Shown here: piece after piece, positions 49,326-57,760 of the stretch
How the letters are laid out: every line of letters starts with the position of its first letter
How positions within the stretch are numbered: position 1 is the stretch's first letter
Source of the DNA: an uncultured Fusicatenibacter sp.
GTDB taxonomy: Bacteria > Bacillota > Clostridia > Lachnospirales > Lachnospiraceae
Assembly (NCBI GenBank): GCA_902493585.1
Contig: CABUPZ010000008.1
Location: 1 to 60,056, forward strand
Length of the DNA: 60,056 nt
Direction of reading: 5' to 3'
The notes under the pieces: generated by a model
What the model was told of the DNA's origin: nothing
The model's database searches: none
What the model saw: only the letters and a program-made list of their open reading frames with translations
Position numbers and translations under genes: made by a program

Positions 49326-50936
49326 ATGTCCTATAAACTCTTACTGGTCGATGACGAGCCTTTCATGCTGTCCTACCTCAGGGACTGTGTCCCGTGGAAA
49401 TCCATGAATGTGGAAATTGTAGCCAGCGCCAGCAACGGCGAAGATGCAATTGAAAAGACCCGGGAGTACCATCCGGATCTTATCATCACAGATATCGTAA
49501 TGCCGAACATGCACGGTCTTGAATTTATCAAAAATATTTACGGGCAGTACAAAAGCACAAAAATAATTATTCTCAGCGGACACCAGAATTTTGAATTCGC
49601 CAGAGAAGCCCTTCTGTACGGCGTGATCGACTATATCGTAAAACCGTCTCTTGTTTCCGATATCGTTACTTCGGTCAGCAAAGCAATCGCTGCCATAGAA
49701 CAGGAGCGTGCAGAGAAAGAAAATTATCGGACAATTTTATCAGATCTTCAGCATTCCCTTCCGGACATCACCAGATCTTTTCTGGAGCTCCTCCTGAAAG
49801 AACCTGTCCCTGACCTGACAAAACAACTCAGAGAAAAAGGCGCTATCCTAGGGTTTCCGGTGGAAAATTGCCGCTATCTGTGTTTTCAGCTTGTCTTTGA
49901 CGGTCTGCTGCCCAACAAGGATTCCGATGCCCCGCGCAGAGAAACCGAACGCCTGCTCCGGATGCTGAAAGAGCTGCCCTGCGTCAGCCATGTTCTGTTG
50001 ACTCATCAACGGTTCCATTCTTCTCTTGGGATTCTAGACTGCACCGGAGCCAATGAAGCATTCGTGCAAAAATTTTTTGCGAACACATTTATGTCTTCTC
50101 TTCCCCCACAGATGTCCGTAACCGCCTGTCTCAGCGCGCCTTTTGATCACCTGGAGAATGCTTCCTCTGCCTTTCAGCAGATACAGCTCACGCTGAACAG
50201 CCGCACATGCAGTCTGGAAAGCCGCTTCCTGCCCATCGGAAAACCAGAGCCTTCCAGGGAGAATACCTGCAAGCTCCTCCCGATAGACAGTTTTCTTACG
50301 GCACTCCGCGCTTCTTCCAGCTCAGAATGCAGCCGTCTGATCCATTCATGGATAGAAACCGCCATTCAGAAAAATGTTTCCATGCACAGCCTGCGCCGAG
50401 AACTGCGAAGTTTTTTGATCGATCTTGACACCCTTCTGGCTTCCATCAAAGCAGGTCTCTCTCCTCTTCTCTGGGAGCTTGGTTTGACAGAAGTGGAACT
50501 TCCGCAGGAAGAAAGTCTGATTCGCCTTGAAAAACTGCTGAATCTTTTAAGTCAGAAAATCATTGCCCGCCTGTCGGACTGCAAATCAGCCAGCTATCCG
50601 CCTGTCATCTTTCTTGCCTGCCAGTACATTGAAGAACATTATCAGGAGAAAATAACCGTCGCTGATCTTGCCAGCCAACTTTATCTCACACCGAACTACC
50701 TGAGTTCACTGTTCAAAAAACACACAGGATCAAGTATTTCTGAATACATTACCATGTGCCGCATCCGCAGAGCCAAAGAATTGATGGCGGAATCTGCCGA
50801 TATCAAGACCTATGAGGTCGCCGATTTAGTTGGTTATAATGATTATGAACACTTTCGGAAAGTTTTTAAGAAGTATGTAGGAATCAATCCTGCCAGATAC
50901 CGGTCAGAGGTCATTCTTCCACGCGACTCCGACTAA
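49326..50936 (+). CDS. Response regulator with AraC-type DNA-binding domain, YesN type
   Basis: A 536-residue regulator. The receiver domain has LLLVDDEP, phospho-acceptor Asp56 in DLIITDIVMP, and Lys106 in YIVKPS. A long middle linker (about 130-430) carries no recognised domain, and the C-terminal AraC domain (about 430-530) has two helix-turn-helix units, ITVADLASQLYLTPNYLSSL and VADLVGYNDYEHFRKVFKKY. It should activate the divergent ABC operon and perhaps the downstream glycosidases. GGAAAGGAG precedes the ATG. Its stop overlaps that of the convergent gene by four bases. Confidence 0.94.
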   Translation: MSYKLLLVDDEPFMLSYLRDCVPWKSMNVEIVASASNGEDAIEKTREYHPDLIITDIVMPNMHGLEFIKNIYGQYKSTKIIILSGHQNFEFAREALLYGVIDYIVKPSLVSDIVTSVSKAIAAIEQERAEKENYRTILSDLQHSLPDITRSFLELLLKEPVPDLTKQLREKGAILGFPVENCRYLCFQLVFDGLLPNKDSDAPRRETERLLRMLKELPCVSHVLLTHQRFHSSLGILDCTGANEAFVQKFFANTFMSSLPPQMSVTACLSAPFDHLENASSAFQQIQLTLNSRTCSLESRFLPIGKPEPSRENTCKLLPIDSFLTALRASSSSECSRLIHSWIETAIQKNVSMHSLRRELRSFLIDLDTLLASIKAGLSPLLWELGLTEVELPQEESLIRLEKLLNLLSQKIIARLSDCKSASYPPVIFLACQYIEEHYQEKITVADLASQLYLTPNYLSSLFKKHTGSSISEYITMCRIRRAKELMAESADIKTYEVADLVGYNDYEHFRKVFKKYVGINPARYRSEVILPRDSD

Positions 50937-52468
50937 TCATTCCCACTTACCTTCTTCATCTGAACCGCCATATACTGTCTTCCCGGCAGTTCAATATGCA
51001 TCTTTCCTTTCATGACGCCCCGGTCTTCCACAGTCATATTCCAGGTGTCGATGACTTTTACCTGAAATTCTGTCGTATCGTCGAAATAATAGTCTTTCGA
51101 CGACGGACGCATAAAACTGTAATAAATCAGATAATAATCCTTCACCGGCTGTTCCGCCCAGCTTTCCTCCGGCACCGCGCGCACTTCCCCGAAGTGATCC
51201 CCGTCGTACCGAAGACCGATGCCCGGTGTCTCCTGCAAGATCTCATGCAGCAGCCGGAAACGTTTCTGGCTCTCTCCGTAAAGTTTTCCTCCGTGGGACC
51301 ACCACAGGACATTTTCCGGATTCAGATACGTCTCCCCGTGCCCTGCATAGCCGCCGCGGCAGGCCGCCTCCCAGAACCGGCGCACCAGTTCCTCGGCGGT
51401 GATATTTCCCCAGCCGTGGGGAATATTTCCCTCGTAGGCGATCTCATCCAGCACCACCGGCTTTTTCCAACGGATCCGCCATTCGTCCGTATACTCCGCC
51501 GTCCGGTACATATCCTGCCGCTGAATGCTGCAGTGGGTCACCCAGGGACGGCTGTGATCATAAAACGGTCCACAGTTATGGATCGACCTCAGATGCCCGT
51601 AAGGATCCTTTTCACAGATAATCCCCGCATAGCGCTCCCAGTCCTCCACATTCTTGGAACGGAGCAGATCGTATTCATTTGCCAGCGACCACCAGACATT
51701 GCGGTAGGCAGAAAATCTTGCCAGCACATACTTCCAGTACAAGTCGTCCTGCTCCTGTGTCATACAGGAAAAGCCCCAGCGGTCATAGGGATGCATGACG
51801 ATCAGATCCGCCTCGATCCCCAGATCGCGAAGCTGTTCCACACACCACTCCAGATGTCGGAAATGCTCCGGGTGAAAACGCTCCAGATCCCAGTCGTTTC
51901 CCTCCGCCTTTCCCTGGTACTGCCAGAAATTTTCGCTGGTCAGCACGCTGGAATCCATCGGTGTTCCCTCATAGGGATACGAACGCGGTTCGCCAAGGTT
52001 GTAATCGTAATGCTTTGGGAAGATACAGAACCGGATCTTGTTAAACGCATTGTCTTTCAGGGTTTCCAGTGTTTCCGCAATCCGCTCGTCCGACTGGAGC
52101 GCCCACACATAACAGGTCGTACCGATGGAATAATACGGCGTCCCGTCCTCATAGGCAAAGTGATAGGTATTCGCCACCCGTACCGGTCCGTGATTTCCTT
52201 CCTCTGCCGGAAGAACCTGAAACGTTCCGGTTAACGGCTGTTCCAGAAAACCAGCCTCCACCTGATACTTATACGCACCCTCAAAAGACGGCATAAACCG
52301 CACCTTGTAACATCCGTCTCCGTCATAAAATCCATCCGCCGTCACCGTCTCATTCTTTCCGGAAAAGGTTCCTCTGATCCACTGCTCCGTAAATGGGTTA
52401 CCGCCGGACGGTCCCTCACAAGTAACTTCAAACACGCCCCAGCGCTCCACACTCTGTATCTGCTCCAT
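50933..52468 (-). CDS. DUF5060/DUF4038/DUF5605 glycosidase
   Basis: A 511-residue, apparently cytosolic enzyme. Residues 1-90 are a beta-rich DUF5060 module (WGVFEVTCEGPSGGNPF), about 95-420 a TIM barrel of the DUF4038 (GH140-like) type, and about 425-510 a DUF5605-like beta domain. The barrel carries WWSLANEYD (Glu265, likely acid/base) and KPVVLDEIAYEG (Glu342, likely nucleophile). GH140 enzymes include apiosidases acting on pectin rhamnogalacturonan II; the exact substrate here is unknown. It starts 30 bases after the rhamnosidase gene, with GGAGG upstream, so the two form an operon. Confidence 0.85.
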   Translation of the reverse strand: MEQIQSVERWGVFEVTCEGPSGGNPFTEQWIRGTFSGKNETVTADGFYDGDGCYKVRFMPSFEGAYKYQVEAGFLEQPLTGTFQVLPAEEGNHGPVRVANTYHFAYEDGTPYYSIGTTCYVWALQSDERIAETLETLKDNAFNKIRFCIFPKHYDYNLGEPRSYPYEGTPMDSSVLTSENFWQYQGKAEGNDWDLERFHPEHFRHLEWCVEQLRDLGIEADLIVMHPYDRWGFSCMTQEQDDLYWKYVLARFSAYRNVWWSLANEYDLLRSKNVEDWERYAGIICEKDPYGHLRSIHNCGPFYDHSRPWVTHCSIQRQDMYRTAEYTDEWRIRWKKPVVLDEIAYEGNIPHGWGNITAEELVRRFWEAACRGGYAGHGETYLNPENVLWWSHGGKLYGESQKRFRLLHEILQETPGIGLRYDGDHFGEVRAVPEESWAEQPVKDYYLIYYSFMRPSSKDYYFDDTTEFQVKVIDTWNMTVEDRGVMKGKMHIELPGRQYMAVQMKKVSGND

Positions 52469-52498
52469 CTTATCTTTCCTCCTCCCGGTACTTTCTTT

Positions 52499-54673
52499 TC
52501 ATCTGTTTTTTTCTTTTTCACTGCCCCAGAAAATATAATTTCCTGCCGGCATGATACGCTCTGTCCCGTCGATCACGACAATCGCCGGCATCCCCGTCTC
52601 GATCTCATAGCGTACACCGCCGTCCCGGTATTCCCACCGGGAACGCACCACACCATTTCTCGTCTCAATGGAAGCTTCCAGCCAGCCCAGACGCCGGTCC
52701 GGCTTCGGCGCCACCTGCACCCGTGCAAAGCCCGGTTCCAGAGGCCGGATTCCCGCCGCTTCCTCGTAAATCCAGTCTGCCACAGAACCGTAAGCATAAT
52801 GATTGAAGGAATTCATGTCCGCACTCCAGAAGCCGCCGTCCTCCATAATGCCGTCCCAATGCTCCCAGATGGTCGTCGCCCCCTTTGTCACCGGATACAG
52901 CCAGGAAGGATATTCTCTGCGCAGCAGCAGTGTGTATGCAAGCTCCTCATGCCCATACCGGCTCAACACATGAAGAAGGAATGGAGTTCCCACAAATCCC
53001 GTCCGCAGCCGGCAGCCATCCTTTCTCACCAGCTCCGCCAGCTCGTCCGCCGACTGCTGCGGATGTTCCGCCAGGCCAAACCAGACTGCAGCCGTGTACT
53101 CTGTCTGCGTCCGGTACTCCGGATAAGCGTTCCGGAACGCAGACACGATTGCCGGATACAGCTCCTCGTAGGCTTCCACCTCTTCTTCCAGAACATGCCC
53201 CGCCCGGATCACCAGCTGCGTGGAAAAGGCATAAAAGGCAGACGCGATCAGATCCTCTCTGCTGGATCCCTTATAGCTTCCGGCCGGCGCATCCAGTCCC
53301 AGCCAATCCCCGTAATGGGTTCCTCCAGTCCAGAGATTCGGGGTGGTTGTCGCATGAGTGATATAATCCACCCACTGCTTCATGCTCCCGAACTGATCCT
53401 CCAGAACTTTCCGGCTGCCGTAGGTCTGGTAGATCTGCCACGGACAGATCGTCGCCGCATCGCCCCAGGCAGCGCTTGGTATCGGATTCTGCAGATAATC
53501 CGGCACCACATGCCCCACCGCGCCGTTCTCAAACTGATCCGCCGCCAGGTCATGGAGCCATTTGATAAAAAACTTCTCCACATCGAAATTGTAGCTCGCC
53601 GTCTTCACAAATACTTCCGCATCCCCGGTCCATCCCAGACGTTCATCCCTCTGCGGGCAGTCGGTGGGCACATCCAGGAAATTTCCCCTCTGTCCCCAGA
53701 GAATATTGGAAAACAGCTGATTCAGTTCCGGAACACCGCAGCAAAGATGCCCGGTCTGTCTCAGGTCCGAATAGACTGCAATCGCCGTAAACTGTTCCGG
53801 TTTCGCCTCCCCCGGAAATTCCTCCAGCTTCAGATAACGGAATCCGAAGAACGTCAGCAGCGGATGCCAGGTCTGGATTCCCTCCCGGCATACATACCGG
53901 AGTTCCGCCTTCGCGTCCCGGTAATTGTCCCGGTAGAAATCCCCTTCCTCATCCAGCACTTCCCCGTGCAGAATCCGTATTTCCTGTCCTGCCTCCGCGT
54001 CCACGGTAAACTCCACATATCCGGTCACTTCCTGTCCAAAATCCACAACCGTTTCTCCGGCAGGAGTCACAAAAACACGCTTTGCCTGCACACGTTCTTT
54101 CTCGCAGATTTTTTCACCCTCCTGCGGAATCAGGTTCCCACAGGACTTTTCAAATACCACGGCATTCTGCCAGTTTGCCGGACAAACCCGCGCGTCGTAC
54201 CACTCTCCGTCGTAAATCTCACTGAACCGCACCGGACTCTCTGCATACTGCCAGCCGCCGTCCGTCCCGATCAGCGTCCGGTTGCCCTGAGCATCCGTCA
54301 AACGAAGCTCCGCAAATAATCCACAGGGCTGCGCCAGCCTCCGCTGCTTCTCCTCATTTTCCACAAATCCCGGCATCGGCGACCGCGCCCAGCCCTTGCC
54401 GACGGTAACTTCCAGACAGTTCTCCTCTTTCAGCAATTCTGTAATGTCATAAACCTGATACTGAAGACGCGTCTCATAAGAAGTCCATCCCGGTGCAAGC
54501 ACATAATCACCAACACGTGTTCCGTTCAGACGCGCTTCATAGACGCCGACTGCAGTGATCAGCAGTTCCGCTTTCTCTGTCTTTCCGTCACTCTTCCATT
54601 CCCTCCGGAACACCGGACAGATATCCCCCAGATCTGTCTTTGGTCGGATCCATTTTGCCTGAAACTCCATCAT
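52499..54673 (-). CDS. Alpha-L-rhamnosidase (GH78)
   Basis: A 724-residue enzyme with the GH78 layout: N-terminal carbohydrate-binding beta domains (EFQAKWIRPKTDLGDICPVF, GVYEARLNGTRVGDYVLAPG, VVDFGQEVTGYVEF), an (alpha/alpha)6 catalytic barrel with VPTDCPQRDERLGWTGDAEV, and a C-terminal beta domain (PLEPGFARVQVAPKPDRRLG). The acidic residues in DCPQRDERLGWTGDAE and the WEHWDG motif are typical of the active site. No signal peptide, so it acts on imported oligosaccharides. AAGGAGG before ATG 54673; the frame is open 35 codons further without a ribosome site. Confidence 0.95.
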   Translation of the reverse strand: MMEFQAKWIRPKTDLGDICPVFRREWKSDGKTEKAELLITAVGVYEARLNGTRVGDYVLAPGWTSYETRLQYQVYDITELLKEENCLEVTVGKGWARSPMPGFVENEEKQRRLAQPCGLFAELRLTDAQGNRTLIGTDGGWQYAESPVRFSEIYDGEWYDARVCPANWQNAVVFEKSCGNLIPQEGEKICEKERVQAKRVFVTPAGETVVDFGQEVTGYVEFTVDAEAGQEIRILHGEVLDEEGDFYRDNYRDAKAELRYVCREGIQTWHPLLTFFGFRYLKLEEFPGEAKPEQFTAIAVYSDLRQTGHLCCGVPELNQLFSNILWGQRGNFLDVPTDCPQRDERLGWTGDAEVFVKTASYNFDVEKFFIKWLHDLAADQFENGAVGHVVPDYLQNPIPSAAWGDAATICPWQIYQTYGSRKVLEDQFGSMKQWVDYITHATTTPNLWTGGTHYGDWLGLDAPAGSYKGSSREDLIASAFYAFSTQLVIRAGHVLEEEVEAYEELYPAIVSAFRNAYPEYRTQTEYTAAVWFGLAEHPQQSADELAELVRKDGCRLRTGFVGTPFLLHVLSRYGHEELAYTLLLRREYPSWLYPVTKGATTIWEHWDGIMEDGGFWSADMNSFNHYAYGSVADWIYEEAAGIRPLEPGFARVQVAPKPDRRLGWLEASIETRNGVVRSRWEYRDGGVRYEIETGMPAIVVIDGTERIMPAGNYIFWGSEKEKNR

Positions 54674-54678
54674 ACATT

Positions 54679-54904
54679 TCCTCCTTCTCCCTTTCGGCAG
54701 TCGGTTTGCGCTGCCTGTTTTTTTTCTGTTTTTTGTATCTTCCTTTTCCTGAATTTTCTTTGCCTCCATTATAAACAATTTTCATGCAATAGAACAGAAG
54801 ATTGAAGAATATTGATAATATTTTTATATCTAGTACAGCGAATACTAAATAACTGCTACATTCGCGCAGAATGCTTTTTCGAGTGTGCTGGACAAAAAAC
54901 GCAG
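54679..54904. other. Non-coding stretch upstream of the rhamnosidase gene
   Basis: No gene seen. It is AT-rich near 54780-54840, where a leftward promoter for the rhamnosidase operon should lie; no convincing -35/-10 pair could be placed. GCGAAT at about 54838 and ATTCGC near 54866 form an inverted pair. Confidence 0.5.
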
Positions 54905-54920
54905 GCGTAGCGGGCTACGC
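54905..54920. repeat. Compact hairpin in a structured intergenic stretch
   Basis: GCGTAGC (54905-54911) pairs with GCTACGC (54914-54920) with a two-base spacing, flanked by CAG and CTG. It sits in a non-coding block (about 54835-54960) that resembles dispersed intergenic elements of Lachnospiraceae; that family assignment is from memory. Confidence 0.45.
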
Positions 54921-54962
54921 TGAGTATTTTTGACCTGTGCAATCGGGAAAGCAGATATCATA

Positions 54963-54996
54963 CAAAAAGTGCCACATTTCATGAGAAACATGGCAC
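54963..54996 (-). terminator. Terminator after the truncated oxidoreductase
   Basis: Minus strand GTGCCATGTTTC pairs with GAAATGTGGCAC (two G-U pairs), four-base loop, followed by TTTTTG. Confidence 0.7.
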
Positions 54997-55070
54997 GGAT
55001 CAAATAGATTTACTATTTACTTTTTTCCGGTAAGCTAACGAATAATAGAAACAACCACTGCGGTTGCTTT

Positions 55071-55720
55071 TTACATCTTCTGTGAATCCGACATTGCCCG
55101 CTGCGCCCAGAGGGAATCCTTTAAAATTGCCCGTCCGACTCCGATCAGATTCGCCTGATTGTTTTCCAGCAGCGTTTCTGCGGCAGAAGCATCTGTAATT
55201 CCTCCGGTTAAAACAACAGGAATGTTGACCACGCCTTTGATCGCTTCGGTCAATTCACTGAAATACCCCTGCTCCTTTACGTTTGGACGGACATATCCGC
55301 AAAATCCTCCTGAAATGTCCAGCAGATCAACACCGGCCTGTTCCAGAATTTTCGCCGCTGAGACACTGTCCTGTAAGGTTGTTCCTCCGTCTGTATAATC
55401 ACAGGCTCCCAAACGTACAGCGATCGGATAATCCTGTCCGACTTCTTTCCGTATCGACTTTATGATTTCAAGATGCAGTTTCAGCCGCCCTTCCAGCGTT
55501 TGCGCTCCATATTTATCGATTCGTTTATTGCTCAAAGGAGAATAAAACTGGTTCAGCAGATATCCATGGGCAGAATGAATCTCCACACCGTCAAAACCGG
55601 CGCTTTTTGCCCGTACAGCAGCACGGGTAAAATCGTGGATCACCTTTTCTATATCAACCAGTGTCATTTCCAATGGCACAAAACCTGTTTTTGGCATTGG
55701 ATACGCACTTGCACCATGGA
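55071..55720 (-). pseudogene. NADH:flavin oxidoreductase (Old Yellow Enzyme family), 5' end deleted
   Basis: The minus-strand frame gives the C-terminal part, about 215 residues, of an OYE-type FMN enzyme: ASAYPMPKTGFVPLEMTLVD, FDGVEIHSAHGYLLNQFYSP with the substrate-binding HxxH, PIAVRLGACDYTDGGTT, and VVLTGGITDASAAETLL with LIGVGRAIL. About 115-130 residues expected before ASAYP are absent. The frame runs on to 55790 only through antisense of the HxlR fragment. No start codon with ribosome site remains, so it is a dead gene. Confidence 0.85.
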
Positions 55721-55905
55721 ATGTAAAGAAGTTGATGTCCGTCCATTTGCTTACGCCATTTCCCTCGTAGAAGGAAAATGGAAAATGCACATTTTATTCT
55801 GGCTGTGGAAAAAAGAGGTGCTCCGGTACAGCGAAATAAAACGTGCCCCGGAAAAAGTCACCCACAAAATGCTCAGCAGCCAGCTGAAAGAATTTGGTTT
55901 TTCCC
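55716..55905 (+). pseudogene. HxlR family regulator, truncated
   Basis: From an ATG at 55716 the frame reads a typical HxlR N-terminus: MECKEVDVRPFAYAISLVEG, then KWKMHILFWLWKKEVLRYSE and THKMLSSQLKEFGFS, ending the recognition helix. The wing and C-terminal third are missing: the text becomes FFPFISYLTVD and runs into the ptsI 3' end. No ribosome site precedes the ATG; that sequence is the oxidoreductase fragment in antisense. HxlR regulators often sit divergent to oxidoreductases, so the pair is probably a deletion scar. Confidence 0.75.
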
Positions 55906-55924
55906 AGTTTTTTCCGTTTATTTC

Positions 55925-57553
55925 TTACTTAACCGTTGATTCCCGTATCATCTTCCGGACCGGCAGCACACTCGCCGGCGCCACCGACAGTTCGTCGATA
56001 CCCATCCGCAGAAGCTCTCCTGTGAGCGCCGTATCCGCCGCCAGTTCCCCGCAGATGCCGACCCAGCAGCCGCACTTATGGCCGTTCTCCACAGTCATCC
56101 GGATCATCCGCAGCACCGCTGGATGGTGTGGGTCATAAATTGAATCAAGCTTTGCGTTCTGGCGGTCGATGGCAAGCGTATACTGGGTCAGGTCATTGGT
56201 TCCGATACTGAAGAAATCCACTTCCTCCGCCAGAAGATCGCTGATCATCACCGCTGCCGGTGTCTCGATCATAATTCCCTGCTCAATCTCACCCACCGGA
56301 ATTTTCTGGTTCTCCAGTTCCCCGCGCACTTCATTCAGGATTTCTTTGCACCGTCTGACCTCACCCACGGAAATGATCATCGGGTACATGATCCCGACAT
56401 TTCCATAGGCACTGGCTCTGAGAATTGCACGAAGCTGAGTGCGGAAGATTTCTTCCCGGTCCAGGCAGATCCGGATTGCACGGTATCCCATCGCCGGATT
56501 ATCCTCATGACCCAGGTGGAAATAGTCCGCCTGCTTGTCCGCGCCGATATCCAGCGTACGGATAATGACTTTCCTGCCCTCCATATTCTGAACGACCGTC
56601 CGATACGCCTGAAACTGTTCTTCCTCTGTCGGGTAATCAGATTTTCCCAGATATAGAAATTCACTCCGAAACAGACCGATCCCCGCCGCATCATTTGACA
56701 GAACCTCTGCAGTATCTTCAACGCTTCCGATATTCGCATACAGACGAATGTGCTTTCCATCCAGTGTCACATCCTCTTTGCCCTTCAGTTCCTGCAGCAG
56801 TTCTCTCCGTCGCTCATTCTCCCGCTTTTTCTCCTGATAAAACTTCAGCGTTTCCCCATCCGGGTCCAGAATCAGCGCAGCGTTCACACCGTCGATGATC
56901 GCAATTCTGCCCTCCAGGTTCTCGTCCACGGGAATTCCGATCAGCGCCGGAACATTCATCGTACGGGCCAGGATCGCCGTGTGGGAACTGGAAGAACCGA
57001 ATTCAGTGACAAATCCAAGAAGCCTCGACTTATCCATCTGGACAGTCTCGCTGGGCGTCAGATCTTTGGCCGCCAGGATTACCGGCGCGCTGGCCGCAGC
57101 ACCCGGCGCGCTTTTCGCTGAATCTCCCTGAAGGATGGAAACCAGCCTCTCCGAGAGATCCCTGATATCCGCAGAACGCGCCCGAAAATACTCGTCGTCC
57201 ATCGCCTCAAACATCTTCGCCAACTCATCACCAGCTACCGCCACTGCGTACTCTGCGTTGACTTTCTGAGATTCGATGACACTGCGGATGGAAGAACTGA
57301 ACTGATCACCTTCCAGAATCATCGCGTAAACATCAAAAACCGCAGCGCTGTCCTCCCCGGCTTCTTTCCTTGCCTTTTCGTACAGCTCATGCAGCTGTAC
57401 CAATGCCTTTTCCTTCGCCGCTTCATATCGCTGAAACTCAGCATCTGTGTCGTCTATGCGGTTCCGCTGTACCACCTGTTTCTCTTTAGAGTAATAATGG
57501 ATCTTTCCAATGGCGATTTCTTTCAAAATTGATTTCCCCGCAAACTTTTCCAT
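55925..57553 (-). CDS. ptsI: Phosphoenolpyruvate-protein phosphotransferase (Enzyme I)
   Basis: A 542-residue Enzyme I. The N-terminal HPr-binding and phosphohistidine domain has FVTEFGSSSSHTAILARTMN with His191 as the phosphorylated residue. The C-terminal barrel has GIGLFRSEFLYL, RTLDIGADKQ, FFSIGTNDLTQYTLAIDR and the active-site Cys in VGICGELAAD. It moves phosphate from PEP to HPr and drives all PTS sugar uptake. No ptsH or EII gene is next to it. Small departures from consensus are SSSSH for GGxTSH and CGELAAD for CGEMAGD. AAGGAG precedes the ATG. Confidence 0.95.
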   Translation of the reverse strand: MEKFAGKSILKEIAIGKIHYYSKEKQVVQRNRIDDTDAEFQRYEAAKEKALVQLHELYEKARKEAGEDSAAVFDVYAMILEGDQFSSSIRSVIESQKVNAEYAVAVAGDELAKMFEAMDDEYFRARSADIRDLSERLVSILQGDSAKSAPGAAASAPVILAAKDLTPSETVQMDKSRLLGFVTEFGSSSSHTAILARTMNVPALIGIPVDENLEGRIAIIDGVNAALILDPDGETLKFYQEKKRENERRRELLQELKGKEDVTLDGKHIRLYANIGSVEDTAEVLSNDAAGIGLFRSEFLYLGKSDYPTEEEQFQAYRTVVQNMEGRKVIIRTLDIGADKQADYFHLGHEDNPAMGYRAIRICLDREEIFRTQLRAILRASAYGNVGIMYPMIISVGEVRRCKEILNEVRGELENQKIPVGEIEQGIMIETPAAVMISDLLAEEVDFFSIGTNDLTQYTLAIDRQNAKLDSIYDPHHPAVLRMIRMTVENGHKCGCWVGICGELAADTALTGELLRMGIDELSVAPASVLPVRKMIRESTVK

Positions 57554-57583
57554 TGTTCCGCTCTCCTTCCACTGTTACGTTTT

Positions 57584-57612
57584 ATTCTACCACAAACCCA
57601 ATGAGGTGGAAA
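57584..57612 (-). promoter_or_regulatory. Promoter of ptsI
   Basis: Minus strand TTTCCA (57612-57607), 17-base spacer, extended -10 TGG-TAGAAT (TAGAAT 57589-57584), about 30 bases before the start codon. Confidence 0.6.
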
Positions 57613-57647
57613 TATCTTCCCAAAGGAATTGCTACCGCCCAAAATCA

Positions 57648-57700
57648 GACAAAAACAACCGGAAGCAGCGGACGTCTATGTACGACCGATGCTTCCGGCT
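57648..57700 (-). terminator. Terminator of the GH13 gene
   Basis: Minus strand CCGGAAGC (57698-57691) pairs with GCTTCCGG (57666-57659), flanked by further GCAG/CTGC pairing, followed by TTGTTTTTG. Confidence 0.75.
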
Positions 57701-57760
57701 GCTTTCTCACTTTTTCTTATCTTTGCGGTGACAATTGCATATTTTTATTAAAAACACTTT

